Origin: Apium graveolens
Lineage: Eukaryota; Streptophyta; Magnoliopsida; Apiales; Apiaceae
Reading direction: 5' to 3'
NCBI RefSeq assembly: GCF_009905375.1
Contig: NC_133647.1
Coordinates: 76,326,671 to 76,390,670, forward strand
Length of the DNA stretch: 64,000 nucleotides
Of the stretch, positions 33,255-46,090 are shown one piece after another (position 1 is the first letter of the stretch; each line of letters begins with the position of its first letter). The notes under the pieces are model-generated. The model had not been told where the DNA came from. It searched no databases and worked only from the letters and a program-made list of their open reading frames with translations. The position numbers were made by a program, and so were the translations under genes.

Positions 33255-36200
33255 TGTTACGACCGGCATTTTCGTGTAATATTATTTGTGGATTTGGTAT
33301 AATATTAAAGCCGAATAAAAATATGTTCAATGATTGTATGATTGCGTAAGCGAGAATTTCTGCATTATAAAATTGTTATGTGTAGTGCATGATTTTTTTC
33401 AAAGCAAAAGTTTTTTTATTTCCTTTATTTTTTATTTATAAGGAATATTCTAAGCCTTGGAGAAATTTTCTTTTAAAAGATATTTTGTTCACAAATTTTG
33501 AAAGTGATTTTATAAAATCTCTAAAAATCCAAGTTATTTTATGGTATAAATTTTATAATTTTTGAACTTTTATTTTATTATATAAAAATAAATCTTTGAA
33601 AATTAGCTGCTTAATAATTATCAAATTACATGGTTACCCTTGCATGCAAATTCTCTTCTATTCAACCAAGGGGCAAGGAAGGCATTTCCAACCCCACTCA
33701 CTTTCATTCTACTATCCACATTACCATTTTGTCCTTGCATGCAAATCTACCTAACTATGTTGGACGGTTATTCTTGTAATTTCTCTCATCCACTCAATTG
33801 TGGGCAAATAAAAACCAAACAAACATGATGATCACTCCACCATTTCCACACTCCTCCTCCCCCCTCCCACCTCTCCTCTCGGCCCTTCCCCTCTCCTCTC
33901 GGCTTTTTAGCCGAAACCCTACTCCCTCCCCTTTTCTTCATTCTTCATTCAAGCTCCCACCTCCCATTCAAGTAAATATTACTTCCTATATCATGATCAT
34001 GTATAATTCCAAGAGTTTTGAGTGAAAAGTTTAAGTTTTGAGTTTGCATGTCAAAGTTTAGTTGGAACTCAAAGTACAATATTGATTCTTATGGATTTAA
34101 GGTTGTTTTTGAGAGAACTACAAAGAATGGTGAAATGCCAAGTAATGAGAAAGAGACTCTTGATGTTAAATGGTCATTTCCCTTCCACTTCATTCGGCCA
34201 TGACCTTGAGGGAGCCGAATGAATGGTTCTTGAGATTATTCTTGTTGCCTTGTTCCATTTCTATGTGTTTTTGGTAGTGATAACATAAATTTTTTATCAA
34301 AAACTTGATAAACCCTTTGCATGCTAAGTGATCATCTAGTTATAGCTTATGCTAGGCTTGCATGTCAATTTCATGGTAAAATAAATTTGGAAAGTATGTT
34401 GTTTTGGTTTATAAGACTCGAAGTCATGCATGCATGTAGATTTCTCTTGGAACTTTGGAAGTTTTTCATCATTCGGAATGATTTTGTTAGTAAGATTTAA
34501 TTTCAGCAGGGATAAGATATTAATCTTGATTAGTGCTCCTTGATATGTGGTAATAATTCGTATATATTTTTTATAAAAAAATATACAACTTGTTGTTTTC
34601 AAAAAAACTTGATGACTTGTAAATTGTGTAATGAGATTTCCTTTGTTTTGCTATGATGCACCTTAGGTAAGGATGATCTCCACCAAGATTATTTTGAGTG
34701 TAATGGAGTTAGTTCAGTAGAACACCTTAGTTAAGGTTTGGGTTGGGTTTTTGGTTTTTGTTGGTTGAGTTTGTTAAGTAAAAACCTTGGAGAAAGGAGA
34801 GTACTAGTTTCTGCAGAAAATCAGTTTAGTACCCTGAGGTTTAGAGTGAGTTTTGACCATTTCATTGTTGTGAACTTTGAGACCCAAGCCACCAGAAGCT
34901 AGCATTAGGAGTATATAAAAGGTTTTAGGTGTTGGTTGGAGGTTTGCAAGTCGTTTGGTTAGGTGCACAAGTGGAATCACAAAATCTGTCCAGCAGGGGA
35001 CAGTTTTGTTGCAACTTAGAAATAGGAAGTTTTGACCATGTCATGGGTAGGCCCTCATTAGGCCCTGTTGGGCCTTAGTTAGAGGGAGTGTCAGAGGAGT
35101 TTTTCCAACCATAGTCCATATGATTTGAGTTAGAACCATGTGTCACAAGTTAATCCAAGTCAGGGCGTTTTCTGCCCAGAAAAACAGGGGAACCATGGAC
35201 TTTAAGCTTAGGCCCAAGGAGGCCCAAGCTAGGCCCTTGAGCCACATCAAGTTTGGGAGATTCCTTATGGTCAGAAGACTCTAGTGTAGAAGTTTTGGAG
35301 GAAAACTTGTAGTTTAAGAGTGTCTAATGCACTCAAGAAGCCATAGATGTCATTCTGAAATTTACTCCAGTGAGCACTTTCACTTATCACAAAGTTTTAG
35401 AACACTTAGGAGTGAGATCTAGGTTGATCACTATGGTTGTAAGATAGTATAAAGCCATTAGAGTGAAAGGCTCAAGTGAGGGTCAATAGGTTTTGGATAG
35501 TTTAGTAAAGGCACATTGAGTAAGGAAGCCAAAATTTGGAGACTTTATCTAGTTTAGCGACCAAGTGACTTAAGTTGCGAGTCGAGATCATCCAAGCCTA
35601 ATGTTGCATTATGGTGTATGTGATATTATTTGGTATTAAAATATGATATGTAAGTATATGTGGCTATGTGTGTAATTATATTTATAAGGTGATTATCAAT
35701 TGAGTGCATATAGGCCTAAGTGCCATTTGTGTTTAATTTCGGTTTGTAAATAGGTTAAGTTGGTGAGAATATATTATAATAAGGTTATTATTATTTATGT
35801 AGGATCTCGAGACGAGGGTAAACTTGCCATAAAGGTCGAGTAAAGCTTCCAGTTGCTCCTACCAGCCAGACCAGACCAGCCTTTCTCAAGGCAAGTGATT
35901 CAACCTGTCTTTCGTATTCACTATGTGTAATATTTAAGTCATATATATTGATGCGATTATCCCGAGTCATTCTGTTATACTTGAACCAAGCGATTCTTAA
36001 GTCTATATTTGAATTATGTAGAAATGCCATGAACCCTCAAGTACGTATTGCGAGTAGATCAAAAGTATTATCACGATAGTATGGTAAAGTAATTGGAATG
36101 CCTTGATAAAATAAGGAGTTGTTATAATACTTGATTGATCCTCCTAATTAACATGCTAATGATTCCTAAAGCATTGATATCTCACCCTGCTGCTTGAACT

Positions 36201-37298
36201 CCTATAAAAACTTTACCTTGATACTTAAAAGCCAGATATCCATTAAAGTTGTTCCTAATTGCTTGATACCCTCTTTCTTACCCTAAAGTTTGACATCCTG
36301 ATATACCTTAAGCTAATGATCACTTTCTTTATACCTTAACACCTCTGGTATTCTTGTAACCCTTGATGCTTATCTTTTTGATGTTACAATACCTATACCT
36401 TGTCTAAAATCCTTGCTTTAATCCTAGTTCCACATTCACTCTTTTTTATTATCCAATATCCTTGCTAGAACACCTTGTCAAAGTTCTTGTATATGGAAAC
36501 TTTTCAATTGCCCTAATAAGTAAAGTCTAGTGGATCATGGCCCTGAGATTTAGTATCATATTTCCAGTGTTTCAAGTTGATCTATAATCCCTTAATAAAA
36601 ATGTTTACTGTTTAAAGAGATTTTGTTATAAATCGGCATCAGTTTTTGAAATGATTAAAATGTGGATTTTCAGTCTTAAAGGGGGATAAATGTTTTCTTT
36701 GAATGTGGATCTGGACTGAGACGCGAGTCCTTTCCACACTTATATTGTAGGCTTAAAAGTTTCCTAGGGATCCCATTAATGTTTTAGAACCCAGCGAGGT
36801 TCGGGATTACTTCGCGGCTGATCACCGGCTGTAATCCGTAGCGTCATAAAATGATTTTGATTAAGATATGATTTTGAAAATGTTTTGATACAAGCAAATG
36901 ATACAATCACCCAAATTTTTATCTCTTGTTCTTATTGGTTATGACTTCACTTTGTCATTCTTTAATACATATCTCGATTTATGTTTTGTATCGTATTGTT
37001 TAGCACTTGTTGAGCATTTGGCTCACTCCTTGCTTTAACCCTGATATTACAGCTAGCAGCTATGGTTAGATTCAAGCAGACAACACGTAAGACCTGTGAC
37101 ACTGATGCGTATATTCGAGCTCAGGTAGAATAAGAAATAGTTTTGTGTGAGGACTCGATATTAAAATAAGTTGTAACAGATGGTAGTGTTGGGCTGTTCC
37201 AAACTCTAAACTGTAAGATCTTGGATTCGGTTATGTTTACTTCCTTTTAAATATTGTAATAGTTATATTAATTTTGTTGTTAAGTTGGTGGTGTGACA
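33255..37298 (+). mobile_element. 3' LTR of Tekay#1 (4,044 bp)
   Basis: It runs from TGTTACGACCGG to GTGTGACA and keeps the canonical TG start. A TATA box lies at 34912-34922. It differs from the 5' LTR by scattered substitutions and small indels only. TSD TTTCC follows. Confidence 0.92.
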
Positions 37299-40200
37299 TT
37301 TCCTCAGGACGATCCTCTAGTTATCACACCAATAACTAAAAATTGTCATGTCAAGAGAGTTATTGATAATAGAGCTTCTGTGGATATTCTTTTCCATGAC
37401 ACATTTCTGAGGATGGGGTACAATGACTCCCAACTTATCCCTTCCGATGCACCCATTTAAGGGTTCAATGATGTGCCAAGTCGAAGGAGCAATACAACTT
37501 TCCTTAACTATTTGGAAAAGAGCCAAGAGAGGTCACATAAATGTTAAACTTTTAGGTTGTGAACGCAGCCTCCACTTATAACATTATCCTTGGAAGAACA
37601 TTAATTCACACGTTCAAGGCCGTGCCCTCAACCTACCATATGGTCCTTAATTTCCCCACTAGAAACGGTGTTGGAGAGGAAAAGAGAGATCATAAACTAT
37701 CCCACAGTTGCTATGTTACAGCACTTAGGCCCGATAGAACTGGGGGGTAAGTCCTCCTCATAGAAGACATGGACATCCTCCAGAGAAAAGAACTTTGAGG
37801 GAATCCAGCTGAGGACTTGGTACCAATTCTTTTGGAATCCTTAGACCCGGATATTGGCACATATATTGGAGCATCTTTTGGAATCGTCGGCCGATTGATA
37901 ACTTTCTTGCCAGAGGACAATGATATATTTTCTTGGATAACGGCTGATATTCCTAGGATTGACCCCAACCTTATAACTCATAAGTTGAATGTTGATCCAA
38001 CTCGAAAGGCTATCAAGGTAAAGAAGAGAACATATGCCCCTGACTGTCTGGAAGCTACTAAACTGGAGATTGAGAAACTTCTAGAAGCTGGATTTATTGA
38101 GAAAGTACAATTCCTCGAGTGGTTATCTAACCCCGTGATGGTCAAGAAAGTCATGTGCAATTCAATGATCTGAACGATGCATGCCCTAAGGACTGCCACC
38201 CCATATCAAGGATTGACACCCTGATCAATGCCACCGTTGGGCACGAGATGTTGAGATTCATGGATGGTTTCAGAGGTTACAATCATATCACAATGCAGAA
38301 AGATGACATTAGCAAGGTACCTTTTATAACTGACTTTGGTGTCTTTTGCTATCTTGTTATGGCTTTTGGATTTGAGAATTCAGGAGCCACTTATCAAAGA
38401 TTGGTGAGTAGGGTATTCGCTCATCTAACTGGAAAGACCGTGGAAGTCCATGTTTCCTACATGTTACTCAAATCCTAGCCAGAGCCGAACATATTAATCA
38501 CCTCAGAGAGGGTCTTGAAGTGCTGAGGGACCATAAGATGATGTTAAACCTTGCAAAGTGCGCCTTCAGTGTTGGGTCTGGAAAATTTTTGGGTAACATA
38601 GTCTTGAAGAGAGGAATCGAGGCCAAACCCGATAAAATCATAGCTATCGAAGATGTGGAACCGCCATATTTCATAAAGGAAATTCAAAAGCTGACTAAGA
38701 GGATTACAGCTTTGGGAAGTTTTATCTCCAAGTCAAGAGACAAATGTCTACCCTTTTTCAAAACCCTGAAGAAGGTGAAGAACTTTGAGTAGATAGCTGA
38801 GAGCCAAGAGGCCTTTGAACAACTAAAGAAATACATGACTGAAGCCCCGTTGTTGGCCAAACCAAGTCCAGAGGACATCCTTTACTTGTACCTCAAGGTT
38901 TCTGAGCAAGATGTAAGTGTTGTCTTGGTAAAGTAAGAATAGAAGATTAAAAAGACTTTCGACTATGTGAGCAAGGATCCAAGGAGCGGAGCTGAACTAC
39001 TCCACCATTAAGAAGTTTGCACAGGCCCTGTTAATAGCCTTCGGGAAGTTGAGGCCATAATTTTAGGCCTATAAGATCAAGGTCCTGACGAACCATACTT
39101 TTTTGAGGAATATACTTCACAGCCCGAAAGCCAGCGAAAGGCTCAACAAGTGGGCGATTGAGTTAGGAGAATTTGACATCAAATACAAGCCTCGAACAAC
39201 CATCAAGGCTCAGGCATTAGAAGAATTCATGGTTGAATACACCATAAGCGACCAAGAAGTTGAGCGCAAGAGATAGTAACCCCAAAAGAATACGGGAAGG
39301 AGAAATACGAAGACTTGACTCTGAAAAAATAAATAATCTCCATTTTGACCAAAATAAAATCCAGTGGTGCAAGCCTAGTCTTTCAAAGCCTTGAAAAGTT
39401 CATGATCTCCAGGAAGTAAGAAAATAAGCAAGTTATGGGTATACTTTGAAGTTGGACTTCCCAACTACGAACAATGAAGCAGAATACGAAGCTTTGATAG
39501 CCGGCTTAAGCTTGGATAGAGCCGTGAGGGCCAAGAATCTTAAGATTTATGGAGACTCAAGACTTGTTGTTGCTCAAGTCAACAGAGAGTTTGAGGCCAA
39601 ATATGATATAATGACCAACTACCCGAGAGTCGTGAAAGAAATACTGACTCAATTCCATGAACTGTACATAAAGCATGTTCCAAGAGAGGAGAACATTGCG
39701 GCCGATGTCTTGTCTAAGTTCGCCTCATCTAAAATTAAGAACTATCAGAGAAGTATTTACTGCCAAGTCCTGAGGACCCTTACCATACATGTCACAAACT
39801 CGATAACACCAATTAGTGTGGTGAGTTGCTAGATTGATACAATCAAGACTCATATTAAGACATGATGGCTTCCCGATGATGCTCACGAGGCACGTAAGTT
39901 GTCGGTATGAGTATTAAGATATTCTGTGATCGAAGGCCTTCTATATGATAAGTCTTTTGTCATCCCATAGTTGAAGTTACTAAGACCCTTGGAAGTAGAG
40001 GAATCACTTAAGGAAGTTCATGAAGGAATTTGCGGGCAATACTTGGGGGGGGGGGCAGAGCCCTCGCTCATTAGATAACCTGATTGAGATTTTACTGGTC
40101 ATCAATGTTACCCGATGCCAAGGCTTATGTGAAGAAATGTGATATTTGTCAGAGGAACGATCCTAGAGTATGACAGCATCCAAAGAGGCTCACATCTATC

Positions 40201-40878
40201 AGCACACCCATCCCGTTTACGATGGGGGAAATGGATATACTTGGTCAATTTCATATAGCATGGGGATAAAAAAGTTCATCATGGTAGCCATAGTCTACTG
40301 CACAAAGTGGATTAAGGTTAATGTCTTAGAAAAGATAACCACCCAGCAGATTTCCCAATTTCTTTACGAGAATGTGATTTACAGGTTTGAAATCCCATGC
40401 ATCCTTGTTACAGAAAATGGACGAGAATTTGATAATGCAGAGTTTAAGAAGTACTGTAATGATAACAGCGTAGAGCTTTTCTTCACCTCGGTTGCCCATC
40501 CATCGGCAAACGGGAAAGCGGAAGTCTCTAATCAGATTATCCTTGATGGACTTAAGAAGAGGGTTGAATGCTCGAGGAACATTTGGATGGATGAGTTATT
40601 GCCTGTACTATGGGCATATTGTATCACTTGCAAAGTGAAGCTACCCCATTCATGCTATCTTATGGAACCGAATGAGTGGTCTCGTAAAAATCACCCATAG
40701 ATCACCTAGAGTCCTAACTTATGAACCAGAGACCAACAACGAAGGCATGAAGATCGCTCTTGTCCTCATTGACGAGGTTAAAGATGAAGTTAATGCTCGT
40801 AAAGCAGAGCATCAATAGAAAGCGTCCCTCTTTATAATAGATGGGTCAAAGGAAGGTTCTTTCAATAAGGAGAATTGG
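37299..40878 (+). pseudogene. Tat#2 pol: protease, RT, two RNase H regions, integrase; heavily decayed
   Basis: Reading resumes after Tekay#1 with FPQDDPLVITP and the protease VIDNRASVDIL, where the catalytic-loop Gly is Arg. RT parts follow: DLNDACPKDCHPISRIDTLI, FITDFGVFCYLVMAFGFENS and ATYQRLVSRVFAHLTGKT. At the YVDD position only VHVSYM is left, so the catalytic aspartates are gone. The Gypsy RNase H lies near 38860-39240. A second, archaeal-type RNase H typical of Tat (NNEAEYEALIAGLSL, IYGDSRLVVAQVN) lies at 39446-39720. Integrase runs from about 39990 (CDICQRND) through YCTKWIKVNVLEKITTQQIS, VTENGREFDNAEF and HPSANGKAE to 40700. Many stops and frameshifts and an 11-G run at 40045-40055 break it. 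The integrase C terminus resumes at 55185. Confidence 0.85.
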
Positions 40879-43800
40879 TGTAACACCCCCAAATCCGGGG
40901 TCGGGGATCCGGGTTGTCACGAGTTCCATTTCCCTTAATAACACTCAATCTGAATAAACAACCAACTACTGCGTACTGTGACCCCAAAATATACACACAC
41001 ACCACAAGTTATAGTCTCAGAGATGAATACGAAAAATAACACAAGTCATTTTATTCCACAATTATAAACCATTACACCTTAAAATGGTTTCTGAATAAAT
41101 TTACATTTTCTTTGCCATTATTACAGTTCATAAATATACATAAGTCTGGTACATCAACAGTTGAAAACCTAGCCTATTGGTAGTTCCTACCTCAGCCACA
41201 GGGGCATCAACGCCTACAGGAAACTGCGGAACATATCCTATCCGCTCGCGAATTGGGAGCTTGGTCCTGTTCATCTTGTCTAGCTGTTGTTGTGTGATGA
41301 AAGAATAAAGCAAGGGTGAGCAACAAGCCCACCAAAATAACATGTATAATAATTAACAATATATGAGCATCTTCATAGTACTCATGAAAGTTTTGGTCAA
41401 GTAGAAATGAACCAAGTTTGGTATCTTAACGCGACCAAGTCGCAAAATATTCAGTATATATGTATATATACTTTTCAAAATCTTGGAAGTCCTCTTGCAT
41501 GCATAATATACACAGAGTTCCAGTTTATAACTGTATAAAAATATCATTGCAAGGTGATCTCATATATTTAACCTTGTCTCAACGTTTTTCTGAAAATCTT
41601 TGTCATGCATAAGATAATCATTTACTAGATATAAGTTGAAAAGATGAAGTTACAAGATACTCCAATATACTTATATCTTTTCCAAATACTACTTGAACTA
41701 CCACTGTTCAAGGTCTAATCAGTTTCAAAAGTTCATCACATAGATGAGACTACAAGATAAGACTTGAATAGATTCAATCTTTGAAATATCATTTAAAGAA
41801 ATGAAGTTACTAGATACTTTATTAATTCCCGATATATATATAAACCTATATATATCTCATGCATTCCTTGAAACCCTCTGTTGTGAAAAGTATAAACAGA
41901 GTTATAATACCCAATGAATTTGGAAAGAAGAAAACTTTGGCATAAACCCGATATCTTGCTGATCAGGCAAAGATACCCATTAAGTAACTTTTTCTACTAG
42001 TAGATGGATGAATTCCTCGCCCGTCATCACCCTGGCCGCATTAGGACCTCGCGCTAGACCGTTACCCGGCCACTCACGCGTTGATGGACTGTCACCCAGC
42101 CTCTTACACCTTGATAGACCGTACCCCGGCCTGTCGCTTATGCCGACTCAATTAGATGGACTTACTTCCCGAATGTTGGGCAAGTAATTAAATTGTTTTC
42201 TCAAAATAGCAACCTCGTTGCGAATATAAAATACACCCCAGCGCCGGATCCCTCAGATTTTTGAGCGAGTATTCAAGTCCCCTTCCAAAGGATGATCTTA
42301 AATTTGAAAACGAGTTTTGGGATCCGCTCTAGCCTTTAAAATCATTTTGAAGACTCGAAAATATTTTTGAAAGCGTTTGGAATAAGGATGATTTGATAGA
42401 ATAAATTAATTCCAAGATAATCAAAGAATATCTGAATATTATGCTATAAATAATATTCAAATAATGAATATCTTTTATCAAAGAAAATGAAATAAAAAGT
42501 TTTGAAAATAACTTTATGAAAATATTTAAGGTAAGAATGATTGACGATATCAATCATTTCTCGAATACTTGACGAATAACGAAACATTATTCTTTAAGAA
42601 AATAATGAATATTATTTAATTAAATAAACGGAGTCGTAAGTCCTCGAATGAATATTCAAACTAATATTCACTTATAATTTAAAATTATCGAATAAACATT
42701 ATTCAATTAATAGTTTTTAAAACTATATATATATAATATACTCGGGAACATCGCCTCCCGGTTTAGAAAAATGTTAACCTTTGGGTCCCCTCAGATTTTT
42801 GAGCGAGTATTCAAGTCCCCTTCCAAAGGATGATCTTAAATTTGAAAACGAGTTTTGGGATCCGCTCTAGCCTTTAAAATCATTTTGAAGACTCGAAAAT
42901 ATTTTTGAAAGCGTTTGGAATAAGGATGATTTGATAGAATAAATTAATTCCAAGATAATCAAAGAATATCTGAATATTATGCTATAAATAATATTCAAAT
43001 AATGAATATCTTTTATCAAAGAAAATGAAATAAAAAGTTTTGAAAATAACTTTATGAAAATATTTAAGGTAAGAATGATTGACGATATCAATCATTTCTC
43101 GAATACTTGACGAATAACGAAACATTATTCTTTAAGAAAATAATGAATATTATTTAATTAAATAAACGGAGTCGTAAGTCCTGGAATGAATATTCAAACT
43201 AATATTCACTTATAATTTAAAATTATCGAATAAACATTATTCGATTAATAGTTTTTAAAACTATATATATATAATATACTCGGGAACATCGCCTCCCGGT
43301 TTAGAAAAATGTTAACCTTTGGGTCCCCTATACTAAGGGTATACGCAAATAATGCCTATCTCTAGCATAGGTATTAGACAGTGTATAAATAATTGAATCG
43401 ATAACCAGATATCAATATTGCGAAACAGACATGCATATATATATATATCATATCAACATGCTCTAATATATCGCAAGATTTGCTAATAACAATCATGCAC
43501 TTATCACAAGATAATGCATAAACATATATATATATCACAATAATTTTATACGGGTAGAAAATTTGCCTAAGCGTTCCGGGGTAGACTTAAGATTAGAGTG
43601 GGTCCGGTAACCTATGAATAACAACATAAGCTGGAATTAGACCACGGTCACTTAAGAAACTAATCAAAACTCACTCATACCCTAACGGCCGCTTATACGC
43701 TTAACGATTTACATTAATCGCTCGCGTACCCTCGGCTCCACTAATTTTAATAAATTAACCATTATGAATTTTAAGGCGACTCTTTCGGGAATACTCTACC

Positions 43801-45315
43801 AACTGACCAATTAATCTTGCATAGTTGTTTCGTAATCCAATTAGTCTTTTAAGAGCCTTAATCAAGGTTTCAAAGTAAAGCGAGGGGTAATGGTTCGCTC
43901 GCGAAACGCCGTTACTTAAAACGGTCGTTTCTCCTAAACTGTACATCGGATCCAAGCGAACTACATATCAAAATGAAGCTTACGACACGATAATACAAAA
44001 CATGGTAAAGTTACACATTGGTCAGTGAGATTTCTGTCCCGAACACTAAGAACAAGCCGTTGAATGAAAACGGGCATTACGACGGCTATGTTTACGCGAT
44101 TACCAATATTTATACCACTCCAATTAACCACAAACCAACTAATAACCATCAATACAACCAACCTTCATCTAAACCTTACCACATCAGTCCATAACCTCAA
44201 GGTTTTCCAACTCATTCAATCACAAACATGAGCTACTAACTATACTTAAGATTCATTAACCGATAACCAAGATTCATAACCCAAAATCACTACAAATCCA
44301 ACCAAACTTTAAACAAACAAGTATCATGCTTCTCATATACTATATTAATCATAAAAACTCCTAAATGCTCAAAAGTAAAGCTAGGGTATGAGGTTTATAC
44401 CTTCCTTGGTGGGTGATAAGTTGCTAGGAAGCCTTAGGGAGCCTCGATCTAATCTCCTACAAGCTTGATCTTGTAAAAGAATTCAAGAACATAAAGTTAA
44501 AGTTTTGAAATCACTATTCACTCAAAACTATAGAAAATTGATTAGCCATGAAATCCTTGAAATCAAGAGCTTAGATTCATGGTATAACTAAGTTTATAAT
44601 TATAGAATCCAACCAAACCAACCTAGGAATTTATGCTTTCTTGGATGATGAACTTTGGAAATTTCTCCTTTGCTTTTTTGAAGAAAAACTGTGAGCAAGA
44701 GAAGAAGAATGAAGGAGAATGCTTCTTTGATTTGTCTTGGAGATTTGTGTGGTGTTTAGCTGGTTACTTGTCAACTTGCACAAATATCTATTAACCTTGC
44801 TTACATCACCTTCCTTATGTCATCAACTTGCCAAATGTCAATTCCCTAAGGGTTGATGATCTCATCTTGTGCTAATTCCTTGATTAATGCTTAATTACTT
44901 GGCTAATGACCGCTTATCTGTTATACGGTTCGCTTAACTTTCATTTTCGTTCGTCGTTTGAGGGATCATATCTGGAATCTTACTACTTGGGTTCCCCTTA
45001 AACGTTCTCAATATTTTATATTCCTTTTATGATCCTCTCTTATAATCCTTGAATTTAAATCCTTTTAATCATGTTACCTTATACTCAATTCTTTCGGTAT
45101 TTGGTGGATTTTCGGGAAAAATCAAAGTGTCCGGGTTCAAATTCTAATGACCTTTACACACACTCATTTACTTTATAAAATACTAATACGATCTTAGAAT
45201 TTTCATAACAATACTCCTATATAGCGTGGCTTGATAATTTTTCTTAATCAGCATAGTCAGTAAAAGTTACTATTCATCAGGGTTTCAAAATTTTCCAAAA
45301 ATTGGGGTTATTACA
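40879..45315 (-). mobile_element. 3' LTR of Tekay#2 (4,437 bp, with tandem duplication)
   Basis: On the plus strand it runs TGTAACACCCCCAAATCCGG to GGGGTTATTACA. It is longer than its partner mainly through a 538-bp tandem duplication (42253-43328). It also keeps about 100 bp (around 44395-44495) that the other LTR has deleted. No gene is supported inside. Confidence 0.9.
42253..43328. repeat. 538-bp direct tandem duplication inside LTR
   Basis: Copies at 42253-42790 and 42791-43328 differ at only about two positions (TCCTCGAATG versus TCCTGGAATG, and TTCAATTAAT versus TTCGATTAAT). The partner LTR has one copy, so this arose after or during insertion. Confidence 0.95.
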
Positions 45316-45336
45316 GTCTCCCCTCCTTAAAAGGAT
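45316..45336 (-). other. Polypurine tract of Tekay#2
   Basis: On the minus strand, CCTTTTAAGGAGGGGAGAC directly precedes the LTR start TGTAATAACC. Confidence 0.8.
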
Positions 45337-45339
45337 TTC

Positions 45340-46090
45340 ATCCCGGAATCAGATAAAAAATAGTTGGGGATACTTTTCTAGCATTGCACTTTCTAACTCC
45401 CAAGTCAATTTCCCCACATGGTGGTTCTACCACCAAATTCTAACTAGTTTGATAACCATGTTCCTACGCACTTGTTCCTTTTTGATTCATAACCCTCACT
45501 GGTTGCTCCACATAGATTAAGTATGGTCGCAGGTTTACGTGTTCATATTCCCCTATGTGTCTCACCTCTGGATTATACTTTCTTAACATTGATACTTGGA
45601 ACTTATTGCGAACTTGTTGCAGGTTCGAGGGTAGGGCTAGTTCATTTGATAACTTCCCAATACATCTTAATATATCAAATGGTCCAACAAATCGTTGACT
45701 TGGCTTTCCTTTATTTCCAAACCTCATTAATCCTTTCCATGGGGATACCTTTAAAAGCACTAGGTCCCCTATTTCATACTCTTTGTCCTTTCGAGTCAAA
45801 TCAACATACTTCTTATGTCCCTCCTGGGGTTGCTACCATCCGTCCTCTGATTAGATCCCCTATGTCTTTGCTCCTTTGGACCACTTCGGGTTCGAGCTTC
45901 TTGCGCTCTCCAACTTCTTTCTGATACAAGGGAGATCGGTATTTTCTTCCCTCAAGGATCTCATAAGGCGACTTGTCGATACTGACATATCACCTATCAT
46001 TGTAAGAAAACTCGATACGTGCTAAGTGATCATTCCAAATTCTTTCAAGTCTATCGCACAGACTCTCATCATAGATACTAGCGTTATAGC
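45340..46090 (-). pseudogene. Tekay#2 integrase C-terminal part with chromodomain-like end
   Basis: The minus strand reads VCAIDLKE, SPYEILEGRKYRSPLYQKEV, then TRKDKEYEIGDLVLLKVSPW and KGKPSQRFVGPFDILRCIGK, followed by LRKYNPEVRHIGEYEHVNLR and PYLIYVEQPVRV. Degraded sequence at the chromodomain position follows. The alignment by eye to the Tekay#1 integrase end is continuous, with frameshifts and stops before 45799 and after 45464. Non-functional. Confidence 0.8.

Larger units (their letters stand above)
15837..37298 (+). mobile_element. Tekay/Del-like chromovirus (Tekay#1), nearly complete, with nested Copia
   Basis: It has 4,049- and 4,044-bp LTRs that differ by a few per cent by eye, a perfect 5-bp TSD, an initiator-Met PBS and a polypurine tract. 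A gag-protease-RT-RNase H-integrase-chromodomain polyprotein is broken by stops. Lineage is inferred from the very long LTRs and from the C-terminal chromodomain-like segment (VLWKNPKVEESTWELESD). A Copia derivative at 20808-28719 splits gag. The first LTR starts TTTTATGACC where the second has TGTTACGACC, so the terminal TG has mutated. Confidence 0.88.

Noticed and set aside
40045..40055. Run of 11 G as a quadruplex or regulatory signal
   Set aside because: A single homopolymer inside decayed integrase, more likely slippage or sequencing error. No second G-tract is nearby.
42329..43091. Two identical 74-residue minus-strand ORFs
   Set aside because: They are the same noncoding LTR stretch seen twice through the 538-bp duplication. 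Composition is AT-driven (Ile/Leu/Phe/Ser).
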